Below are positions 1-5,185 of a stretch of 5,197 nucleotides of DNA, in pieces. A program made the position numbers and the translations under genes. Under the pieces are notes generated by a model. It was not told the origin of the DNA. It ran no database searches and saw only the letters and a program-made list of their open reading frames with translations. Numbering within the stretch: position 1 is the first letter of the stretch; every line of letters begins with the position of its first letter. The stretch comes from an uncultured Collinsella sp. (GTDB taxonomy: Bacteria; Actinomycetota; Coriobacteriia; Coriobacteriales; Coriobacteriaceae): contig URTL01000126.1 of the NCBI GenBank assembly GCA_900550785.1, positions 1-5,197 of the forward strand. The letters run 5' to 3'.

Positions 1-875
1 CGGGGAGCCTCGACCTCAAAGACGGTGCGGGTGTAGTAGTCCAGGCCGCGCACCAAGGTGGGATCCTCGACATACTCGATACCGGCGGCATCCAGATAGC
101 GCTTGACCTGCTCGTAGTGCTCGCGGCACTCGTCGCACAGGTTGTCACCCATCAGCGGGGCCTCGGCCATGATCTCGCGGCAATGGTCGTTCTTGCAGTC
201 GAAGGCGCGCAGCGGGTTAAGCTCGGCGCGCTCGCGGCACTCATCGCACATCTCATCGGCGTGGTCGAGAATGAACTGCTTAACCTGCTCGCGATAGGCC
301 GGACGGCACTGGGCATCGCCCATCGAGTTGATGAGCAGACGAAGCTTGGAAAGATCGAAACCAAGGCGCTTGTAGAACTCCATGAGCATGATGATGCACT
401 CGGCGTCTGCCGCCGGATCGGGAGCGCCGAGCCACTCGATGCCCACCTGGTGGAACTGGCGCAGGCGGCCCTTCTGGGGACGCTCGCCGCGGAACATAGC
501 CTCGGCGTAGTAAGCCTTAAACGGCGTGGAGCCCTGGGGCACCAGGTTGTTCTCCACAACGGCGCGCACCACACCGGCCGTGCCCTCGGGGCGAAGCGCC
601 AGGCGCTGCTTGGGCTTGAGCTTGGTATCGGTACCCTCGGTAAAGACGCGCTCAAGGTTGGCGCCGCTAAACACGCGGAACATCTCCTTGCGAACGACGT
701 CGGTCGACTGGCCGATACCGTGGACAAACACGTCCACTTGCTCGATCGCGGGCGTCTCGATGGGCTTAAAGCCAAACGGCTCGAATACGCCGGCCGCAAT
801 CTGCTGCATCTTTTGCCAAGCGCGCATCTCGGCGCCGATAAGGTCGCGGGTTCCCTCCGCCTTCTGTGCCTGCAT
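1..875 (-). CDS. hisS: Histidyl-tRNA synthetase, N-terminal part (gene continues past left edge)
   Basis: Class II aminoacyl-tRNA synthetase that charges tRNA-His with histidine in the cytoplasm, using ATP. 291 residues are present. The class II motif 1 region lies around residues 32-45 (EPFGFKPIETPAIE), motif 2 at about 128-147 (FRGER, then RQFHQVGIE), and the histidine-specific HisA motif at 276-288 (RGLDYYTRTVFEV). The window ends just after it, so the second HisA motif, motif 3 and the anticodon-binding domain are missing only because of the cut. The insertion region holds three cysteine pairs: C210/C213, C227/C232 and C247/C250. The ATG at 875 is supported by AAAGGTG seven bases upstream, and the protein begins directly with the usual family N-terminus (AEGTRDL). 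The gene sits behind a TATAAT box and a strong terminator, so it probably has its own promoter. Identity is close to certain from the motifs. Confidence 0.97.
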   Translation of the reverse strand, partial: MQAQKAEGTRDLIGAEMRAWQKMQQIAAGVFEPFGFKPIETPAIEQVDVFVHGIGQSTDVVRKEMFRVFSGANLERVFTEGTDTKLKPKQRLALRPEGTAGVVRAVVENNLVPQGSTPFKAYYAEAMFRGERPQKGRLRQFHQVGIEWLGAPDPAADAECIIMLMEFYKRLGFDLSKLRLLINSMGDAQCRPAYREQVKQFILDHADEMCDECRERAELNPLRAFDCKNDHCREIMAEAPLMGDNLCDECREHYEQVKRYLDAAGIEYVEDPTLVRGLDYYTRTVFEVEAP

Positions 876-917
876 GGGCAAACACCTTTCTTTTGTATCG
901 CGTCATAGGTAGTGGTC

Positions 918-940
918 ATTATACGGCACAAAAACAAAAC
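918..940 (-). promoter_or_regulatory. Probable hisS promoter (-10 box TATAAT)
   Basis: The minus strand reads a perfect TATAAT at 923-918, about 42 bases upstream of the hisS ATG, which would give a leader of roughly 35 nucleotides. No good -35 hexamer is seen at 16-18 bases spacing. That position (about 941-946) falls in the foot of the neighbouring terminator stem and reads TGCCGC. The TTGTTT inside the T-rich tract is only 8 bases away, too close to serve. There is no extended -10 TGn. The call therefore rests on the -10 box and its position alone. Confidence 0.55.
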
Positions 941-1000
941 GCGGCAGCGCGTCTGACCGAACGAGGGTATGGGGGCTCGTTCGGCCAGACGCGCCGCCGC
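928..1000 (-). terminator. Long intrinsic terminator downstream of the MFS gene
   Basis: A 25-position stem pairs 941-965 with 976-1000 around a 10-base loop. Two positions are A-C on the plus strand (946/995 and 956/985), but in minus-strand RNA both are U-G wobbles, so the minus transcript pairs along the full stem. On the minus strand it is followed at once by GTTTTGTTTTTGTG (940-927), a U-rich tail. This fits termination of transcripts arriving from the MFS gene. The plus-strand continuation is not T-rich, so it is not bidirectional. The stem is unusually long for an intrinsic terminator. Confidence 0.8.
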
Positions 1001-1006
1001 GACAGC

Positions 1007-1070
1007 CGATCCGCTTTCCTCCGACCCCTTCGGGTCACATGATCTGTTAGGGACGGAGGAAAACGGATCA
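1007..1070 (-). repeat. Long inverted repeat (middle hairpin of three)
   Basis: Positions 1008-1023 pair with 1054-1069: 16 positions with one mismatch (C1014/A1063), which becomes G-U on the minus strand. The next outward pair, C1007/A1070, likewise becomes G-U. The loop contains a small stem, GACCC at 1023-1027 with GGGTC at 1032-1036, sharing one base with the outer stem. No T-run follows on either strand, so it does not look like a terminator by itself. It may be a structured 3' untranslated segment, or part of a dispersed intergenic repeat; its function is unknown. Confidence 0.65.
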
Positions 1071-1077
1071 TTCGTAG

Positions 1078-1145
1078 GCCCGTGGCCGCCTTGGAAACCG
1101 AATGATGGTACGAGCATCCATTCGGCTTCCAGGGCGACCACGGAC
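1078..1145 (-). repeat. Long inverted repeat just after the MFS stop codon
   Basis: Positions 1080-1104 pair with 1119-1143: 25 positions with three mismatches. Two of these (A1097/C1126 and C1086/A1137) become G-U pairs in minus-strand RNA, while T1092/G1132 is a wobble only on the plus strand. The stem can extend outward by C1079/A1144 (G-U on minus) and G1078/C1145. The loop is about 14 bases. It begins 34 bases after the MFS stop and is not followed by a T-run. Together with the two neighbouring hairpins it fills the gap between the MFS gene and hisS, where I see no coding region. Confidence 0.6.
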
Positions 1146-1178
1146 AGAACGGGGCGAACAGAAAAGAGCGACGGACGT

Positions 1179-2483
1179 CTACTCCCCCGCCACGCTCGCG
1201 CGCAGCTTGGCAGCGATGGGCTCGGACGCCAACAGGAACACAAGCATAACCACGGAGCACATCAGGCACACGATCCAGGTGCTCGCAAAGGAGCCCGTAG
1301 CGTCGAACAGCACACCCGAGACGATGGCGCCCATGGTACCGCCGACCATCTCGAGCGAGGTAATAGTGCCCGTGACCTTACCCAGGTCGGCCATGCCAAA
1401 CTGCTTAGACGCAGCGATCGTGGGCGTAATGGTGCCCATGCACGTTCCGATACCAAAGCTCACGGCAGCCACGATGGGGCCGAGGTCGGTTGCGGGGAAG
1501 CACAAGGCGACGCAGGCGACGATGCACGCAACGGACCCCAACACATTGCCAAAACGCAGGCCAAATCGATCATAGATGGCGCCAAGGGAGATCTTAGCGA
1601 TAACGACGGTAACCATGTAGGCCGAAAGCACGGTACCTGCCCACATGGGGTCGTGGCCGCCCGTGACGATCTTGGCGCCGTTGACGGTAACGCTCGTCAT
1701 GTTGGTGACCTGGTTGGGCAAGACAGCGCCGTTAACGAGCCCCATAAAGAGGAAGGCGACGACAAGCAGCCAAAACGCCGGGCTCTTCTTGATGCGAGAC
1801 CAGCCAACGTTAACCTCGGGCGCCGTGTGCTCGTCCTTGTCGCCGGCCGTCGAGACGGACGGATCGCCCGGGTTCTCGCCGAGCGGCTTAAGGCCGATCT
1901 CGGAAGGCTTGGTGCGGAAGGAATACGCCGTAATGGGCAGCGCCGCCACAATGCAGACGGCAGCAAGCACCAAGAAGGCAGAACGCCAGCCAACGCTCAC
2001 GATAAGCGAGCTCACGATGGGAGACAGAATAGCGCCGCCAAAGCCCGAGCCCGAAAGTGCGATGGAAATGGCAAGGCCTCGCTTGGCCGTAAACCAGTTA
2101 GCAGTGACGAGACTAATGAGCAGGCGGGTCGAGGCAACGGCAAAGCAGCCCGAGACGGCAAAGAGCACGTAGACCTGCCACAGCTCACCGACAAAGCTCA
2201 TGCCGGCGAGAACGGCAGAGGTGGCGACAACAGTGAGGGAACCCAAAACGCGACCGCTCACTTTATCGGCCGCATGACCGATCACAAGTGAGCCGATAAC
2301 GCTCACCACGGTGGAGATGGCGTTGGAGATGTTGTACTGCGCAAGAGAAATGCCCAAGTCGCTGACGATGAGCGGCTGGAACAGGCTCATGCAGTTAACG
2401 AAAATCGTGTAGCACGTGGCCATGATGACAAAGCCGGAGGCCACGACGAGCCAACCGGGGAAGAATTTATGCTGCCGGGACAT
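1179..2483 (-). CDS. MFS transporter, oxalate/monocarboxylate-like
   Basis: A 434-residue major facilitator superfamily carrier of the inner membrane, with about 12 hydrophobic segments: six between residues 11 and 187, a charged cytoplasmic loop at about 190-235, and six between 236 and 421. The MFS loop 2-3 signature is at 69-78 (GHAADKVSGR), and its repeat in the second half is at 301-310 (GAIYDRFGLR). The NWFTAKRGLAI stretch at 129-139 and the FFPGW start resemble the oxalate:formate antiporter/monocarboxylate branch. This suggests a small organic anion substrate, but no residue fixes it. I chose ATG at 2483 because AAAAGGAG lies four to five bases upstream; a TTG six codons earlier (2501) would start upstream of this ribosome site and is unlikely. 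It is preceded by a repeat-rich gap after the amidohydrolase gene and followed by a hairpin array ending in a terminator. Confidence 0.9.
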   Translation of the reverse strand: MSRQHKFFPGWLVVASGFVIMATCYTIFVNCMSLFQPLIVSDLGISLAQYNISNAISTVVSVIGSLVIGHAADKVSGRVLGSLTVVATSAVLAGMSFVGELWQVYVLFAVSGCFAVASTRLLISLVTANWFTAKRGLAISIALSGSGFGGAILSPIVSSLIVSVGWRSAFLVLAAVCIVAALPITAYSFRTKPSEIGLKPLGENPGDPSVSTAGDKDEHTAPEVNVGWSRIKKSPAFWLLVVAFLFMGLVNGAVLPNQVTNMTSVTVNGAKIVTGGHDPMWAGTVLSAYMVTVVIAKISLGAIYDRFGLRFGNVLGSVACIVACVALCFPATDLGPIVAAVSFGIGTCMGTITPTIAASKQFGMADLGKVTGTITSLEMVGGTMGAIVSGVLFDATGSFASTWIVCLMCSVVMLVFLLASEPIAAKLRASVAGE

Positions 2484-2542
2484 ACTGCTCCTTTTAAACA
2501 AACGAATAGCCTGCGCCGGGCGCCGGTAGTGCCCAAGATTGC

Positions 2543-2598
2543 CTTGAAAGACAAGGGCATAGGCCTTATGGCCATGCCCGCAGGCTTGAAAGACAAGG
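2543..2598. repeat. Pair of 14-bp direct repeats, each a small palindrome
   Basis: CTTGAAAGACAAGG occurs at 2543-2556 and again, identically, at 2585-2598, 42 bases apart start to start (four helical turns). Each copy holds the inverted repeat CTTG-5-CAAG. In the first copy this extends to CCTTG/CAAGG. The copies flank the hairpin at 2555-2579. The first copy lies about 60 bases upstream of the MFS start. They could be protein-binding sites for control of the MFS gene, or remnants of a local duplication involving the terminator tail. Confidence 0.6.
2546..2579 (-). terminator. Probable terminator of the amidohydrolase gene
   Basis: On the minus strand GGGCAT-GGCC, loop ATAA, GGCC-T-ATGCCC forms a 10-pair stem with one bulged T (2579 to 2555). 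It is followed by TTGTCTTTC (2554-2546), a moderately T-rich tail. It lies 27 bases downstream of the amidohydrolase stop codon. The tail is interrupted by G and C, so termination may be partial, letting some transcripts continue into the MFS gene. Confidence 0.5.
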
Positions 2599-2605
2599 TT
2601 GGGTG

Positions 2606-3901
2606 CTACCGGTGGTCGGCGATATAGCCCAAAGCGACCGCCGTGTAAGCCGCGGCGCCAAGCGGCAGCTCGGCATCGCTAAAGCGTGCCTTGGGATGGT
2701 GTTGGGCAAAGTGCTCGTCCGTATCGGACACAGCTGCGCCGATCGTAAAGTACGCACTCGGTATCTCGCTCGAGATAAGCGCAAAGTCCTCGCTCGCCAT
2801 GGCATGGAACAGCGGCAAGAAAGCCGCCTTGGGCAGCCCTGCGCCCACGTAGCCAAGCGACGCCTGAGTCATATCGCTGTCGAGTACAAGCGGCGGAACA
2901 TCCGAAAGCGTCTCGATGGTCGCCGGCGTACGATATGTTGCGGCAACGCCGTTAACGACCTCCGCGATGCGGGTCTTTAGGTGCTCCATGAGCTCAACAT
3001 CAAAGCCGCGCAGCGTTCCCTCAAGCACGCAGGTGTCGGGGATGACGTTGGCCGCCAAGCCGCCGGCAAACTTACCAACGGTAAGTGCGACTTCCTTGGC
3101 CGCCGGCACCTCGCGGGAGATGAGCTCCTGAAGTGCCAGATGCACATGCACGCCGGCCGTGATGGGGTCGATGCAGATCTCGGGGCTCGAGCCATGGCCG
3201 CCCTTGCCCTGCAGCGTGATGCGGAAACCGTACACGCCCGAGAGCGCCGGGCTCCCATAGAGCACCAGGCCGAGCGGCGATTGGCTGTTAACATGCATGG
3301 CAAAAGCCGCCTGAGGACGCGGGTTCTGCAGCAGACCGTCGGCGATGGCGGCGCGGGCACCCTCAAAGGTCTCCTCGCCCGGCTGGAACAGCAACTTCAC
3401 CGTGGCGTTGGCCTCCACAAGCTCGGCCTCGCGGGCCTTGAGCAAACGGGCCGCACCGAGCAGGGCCGTCGCGTGCATATCGTGGCCGCAGGCATGCATG
3501 CAACCGTTGGTGGAAGCGAAAGGCTCGCCCGATTCCTCGGCAACGGGCAGCGCATCCATGTCGCCGCGCAGCATAACGACCGTACCGGCCTGTTCGTCCG
3601 CGCAGACGCCATTGCCCTGGGCCGCGGCGGCACCGGCGCCGACAAGGCCCACAACGCAGGAACCATCGACGAGCGTGGTATGGGGGATGTCCATCTCGTC
3701 CAGACGTGTCTGGATATAGGCAGACGTCTGCGGAAGATTGTTACCGAGCTCGGGCATCTGGTGTAGATCGTGTCGCCACGCAGCGAGCTCGTCTGCAAAA
3801 GCCTGAGCTTCTGCGACAAGACCGTCACCGATAGCGGTCTGCGCCGCTGCGGTAGCCTGAGGCGCTGGTTGCGGTTGAAAATCGGACAGAGCTGGTGCCA
3901 T
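2606..3901 (-). CDS. M20-family metallo-amidohydrolase (M20D-like, hippurate/IAA-amino acid hydrolase type)
   Basis: A 431-residue cytoplasmic metal-dependent hydrolase, predicted to cleave an amide bond of N-acyl amino acids or small peptides. The catalytic domain shows GDMDALPV (113-120), HACGHDMHA (136-144; ligands C138 and H140), QPGEE (173-177; catalytic and metal-binding E176/E177), H203 in AMHVN, and SEDF (370-373). A C-terminal HHP (401-403) is in the place of the last metal-binding histidine. The inserted dimerisation domain covers about 215-330 and includes GKGGHGSSPE (232-241). The cysteine ligand and the HACGHD pattern place it in the M20D branch with hippurate and indole-acetyl-amino acid hydrolases and N-acetyl-diaminopimelate deacetylases; the true substrate cannot be told. 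Start: ATG 3901 has GGAGGG five bases upstream. The reading frame stays open far upstream (to 4372), but that part overlaps the DMT gene and is spurious. The first 25 residues are rich in Ala and Gln and look like a disordered extension. No signal peptide is seen. Confidence 0.92.
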   Translation of the reverse strand: MAPALSDFQPQPAPQATAAAQTAIGDGLVAEAQAFADELAAWRHDLHQMPELGNNLPQTSAYIQTRLDEMDIPHTTLVDGSCVVGLVGAGAAAAQGNGVCADEQAGTVVMLRGDMDALPVAEESGEPFASTNGCMHACGHDMHATALLGAARLLKAREAELVEANATVKLLFQPGEETFEGARAAIADGLLQNPRPQAAFAMHVNSQSPLGLVLYGSPALSGVYGFRITLQGKGGHGSSPEICIDPITAGVHVHLALQELISREVPAAKEVALTVGKFAGGLAANVIPDTCVLEGTLRGFDVELMEHLKTRIAEVVNGVAATYRTPATIETLSDVPPLVLDSDMTQASLGYVGAGLPKAAFLPLFHAMASEDFALISSEIPSAYFTIGAAVSDTDEHFAQHHPKARFSDAELPLGAAAYTAVALGYIADHR

Positions 3902-3931
3902 AGATGCCCTCCAGTAACGTTTTTGCAGCAC

Positions 3932-3953
3932 GCACTTTGATAGCGTAAAGTGC
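3932..3953. promoter_or_regulatory. Candidate operator upstream of the amidohydrolase gene
   Basis: GCACTTT (3932-3938) and AAAGTGC (3947-3953) form a perfect 7-base inverted repeat with an 8-base spacer, 22 bases in all, centred about 41 bases upstream of the amidohydrolase ATG. It is not followed by a T-run and sits where a -10 region would be (minus-strand TATCAA at 3942-3937 or TACGCT at 3947-3942). This suggests a dimeric repressor site, though a leader hairpin is an alternative. A clear -35 was not found. No regulator gene is present in the window. Confidence 0.5.
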
Positions 3954-3977
3954 AAGGCACAACTGTAAGGGCATGAC

Positions 3978-4005
3978 ATAAAAAATGCCGCCCTGGGAGG
4001 GCGGC
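3978..4005 (-). terminator. Intrinsic terminator of the DMT transporter gene
   Basis: On the minus strand GCCGCCCT, loop CCC, AGGGCGGC forms a perfect 8-pair GC-rich stem (4005 to 3987). It is followed by ATTTTTTAT (3986-3978). It begins 13 bases after the stop codon of the DMT gene. This is a classic Rho-independent terminator and separates that gene from the amidohydrolase gene. Confidence 0.93.
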
Positions 4006-4017
4006 GCAACAAGTTGT

Positions 4018-5001
4018 TTACAATTGCTGGCGCGGCTTTTTGCGCAAAAAATCGAAGTGAGTCTCGCTCAAGATAATCGACAGGAAGATAAGCACGAAAC
4101 CGGCGAGCAGGCGCGAGGTGAGCGCCTCCCCCATCAGCAGCACCGAAAACAACACGCCCGAAGGCGACTCCATCGAAAGAAGCAGCGAGCCCGTCGAGGC
4201 CGGGACATGCGCCAGGCCGACGTTTTGGATGAGCAGGGCCACGCACGTACAGCCCACCGAGAGAAACGCCATCACACTGATAAAGCTCGGCGTCCAAACG
4301 GACAGAGGCGCTTGGGTCTCGAATAGCAGCGACGAAATCAGGCTCAGCATGCCGTTGCCCACAAACATCCAAAACGTGATGACGTTGATGTCCATTTTGC
4401 GACCGTACTTGGCGGTCACCGCCATCTGGACGGCGAAGAAGACCGCGCCCGCCAGCGTAACGACGTCACCGATGTTGAATTCAACGCTATCGAGGGCCAC
4501 CAAGCCAATGCCCGCCAAGCACAGCAGTGCCGCGCCCAGGTTATAGCGGGTGAGTTTTTCGCCGCTCAGAAAATAGCTCGCGAACGGCACGAGGATGCAA
4601 TACGTGCCCGTCAAAAAAGCATTCTTGCCCGCCGTGGTGTGCGCCAGGCCGACTGTCTGCAGGACGTAGGCAGCCCACATTAGCGTGCCCATTCCAAGTC
4701 CGACGATAAGGTTGCGGGCATTGAGGTGCGCGATGATGCGCTTGTGGAAGATGACAAACATGACCAACGCCGCAGGCAGAAAGCGCACGTAGAGCAGTTC
4801 AAACACCGGAATGGTGTCGAGCGCGTCCTTCATGGTCGTAAAGGAGTAGCCCCAGACGACTGCCACCGAAAGTAGCAGAACCTTCCAGAACAGTGGAGAG
4901 CGTGCGCCGGCGCCCCGAGGAATACCGCCCGCGCCCAAATCCTCACGGGCTACAGGGGTATCAGGCATGTTTTCGATTTCGTTGGCAGCGTATTGGGCCA
5001 T
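4018..5001 (-). CDS. DMT superfamily transporter with two EamA domains
   Basis: A 327-residue inner-membrane protein with about ten hydrophobic segments in two tandem EamA repeats (about residues 40-170 and 178-312), preceded by a polar N-terminal tail of some 37 residues. Repeat 1 opens with VVWGYSFTTMKDAL (48-61) and closes with SGEKLTRYNLGAALLCLAGI; repeat 2 closes with MESPSGVLFSVLLMGEAL (277-294), the usual glutamate-bearing DMT signature. Family members move amino acids, nucleosides or other metabolites, often outward; this one's substrate is unknown. ATG 5001 is preferred: GAGG lies about eight bases upstream, whereas the internal ATG at 4968 has no ribosome site. It ends in a strong terminator, so it appears monocistronic. 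The C-terminal tail is basic (RKKPRQQL), consistent with a cytoplasmic end. Confidence 0.92.
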   Translation of the reverse strand: MAQYAANEIENMPDTPVAREDLGAGGIPRGAGARSPLFWKVLLLSVAVVWGYSFTTMKDALDTIPVFELLYVRFLPAALVMFVIFHKRIIAHLNARNLIVGLGMGTLMWAAYVLQTVGLAHTTAGKNAFLTGTYCILVPFASYFLSGEKLTRYNLGAALLCLAGIGLVALDSVEFNIGDVVTLAGAVFFAVQMAVTAKYGRKMDINVITFWMFVGNGMLSLISSLLFETQAPLSVWTPSFISVMAFLSVGCTCVALLIQNVGLAHVPASTGSLLLSMESPSGVLFSVLLMGEALTSRLLAGFVLIFLSIILSETHFDFLRKKPRQQL

Positions 5002-5036
5002 GGAACATCCTCACACTCAAACTGGGCGTGGTGTCC

Positions 5037-5056
5037 GCACGCGTATGGCTGCGTGC
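5037..5056. promoter_or_regulatory. Inverted repeat upstream of the DMT gene, possible operator
   Basis: GCACGC (5037-5042) and GCGTGC (5051-5056) are perfect inverted arms with an 8-base spacer, 36-55 bases upstream of the DMT ATG. The element overlaps the putative -10 box. The arm-spacer-arm layout (6-8-6) resembles the 7-8-7 element before the amidohydrolase gene, but the arm sequences differ. In GC-rich DNA a 6-base arm can arise by chance. Confidence 0.35.
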
Positions 5057-5070
5057 CGCCTCATGGTCAA
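5042..5070 (-). promoter_or_regulatory. Possible promoter of the DMT gene
   Basis: On the minus strand TTGACC (5070-5065, five of six consensus bases for -35) is followed after 17 bases by CATACG (5047-5042, three of six for -10). This would start RNA near 5035, leaving a leader of roughly 35 bases before the ATG at 5001. The -35 match and spacing are good but the -10 is weak. Confidence 0.4.
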
Positions 5071-5087
5071 ATAAAAACGAGGCGCAC
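5053..5087. repeat. Hairpin-forming inverted repeat around the putative -35 region
   Basis: GTGCCGCCTC (5053-5062) pairs with GAGGCGCAC (5079-5087) as nine pairs with one bulged C. The A/T-rich 16-base loop contains the putative -35 hexamer of the DMT promoter. No T-run follows on either side, so it is not a terminator. It shares bases 5053-5056 with the adjacent 6-8-6 repeat. Confidence 0.4.
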
Positions 5088-5163
5088 CGGACCCCCGGCA
5101 CGCCCCGCTACTGTAGCAACAACCAAGCAACCCACGCAATCCAGCCCACTAAAGCGTTTTGTT

Positions 5164-5185
5164 CCGCCGTTCTACCGAACGGCGG
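5164..5185. repeat. Perfect 9-bp hairpin near the right edge
   Basis: CCGCCGTTC (5164-5172) and GAACGGCGG (5177-5185) form a perfect 9-pair stem with loop TACC. Minus-strand continuation is AACAAAACG and plus-strand continuation is ACCGGCC, so neither offers a U-tract. It may belong to a gene outside the window. The stretch from 5002 to 5197 holds no coding region that I can support. Confidence 0.6.

Larger units (their letters stand above)
2523..2612. repeat. Large nested inverted repeat between amidohydrolase and MFS genes
   Basis: Positions 2523-2536 are complementary to 2599-2612 over 14 positions, with two G-T oppositions (T2530/G2605 and G2531/T2604) that pair as G-U only in plus-strand RNA. 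The right arm overlaps the amidohydrolase stop codon (2606-2608). Enclosed are two copies of a 14-base repeat and a 10-pair hairpin. The whole could fold as a branched structure when transcribed, but the strand of best pairing is opposite to that of the flanking genes. That leaves its role open. Confidence 0.5.

Noticed and set aside
876..1178. A T-box or other riboswitch leader for hisS
   Set aside because: No T-box consensus (AGGGTGG...ACCGCG) is found, the apparent leader after the -10 box is only about 35 bases, and the hairpins lie upstream of that box.
152..1243. A 363-codon open frame on the minus strand overlapping hisS in another frame
   Set aside because: It is Arg/Ser-rich and low in complexity, and it crosses the hisS start, its promoter and the terminator. 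hisS explains this region.
969..2291. A 440-codon open frame on the plus strand, opposite the MFS gene
   Set aside because: It is antisense to a clear MFS gene and starts within the hairpin array. Its product is hydrophilic, rich in Arg, Gly, Asp and His, with no recognisable domain, as expected of a shadow frame in GC-rich DNA.
2981..3766. A 261-codon plus-strand open frame opposite the amidohydrolase gene
   Set aside because: It is antisense to all the M20 catalytic motifs and has no recognisable domain or ribosome site that I could support.
3902..4372. Upstream extension of the amidohydrolase reading frame
   Set aside because: It would overlap the DMT gene and its terminator in another frame. 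The ATG at 3901 has a good ribosome site and the family's normal length.
5164..5185. Intrinsic terminator at the right edge
   Set aside because: The stem is perfect, but neither strand continues into a U-tract; the TTTT at 5157-5160 lies on the wrong side for either direction. Kept only as an inverted repeat.
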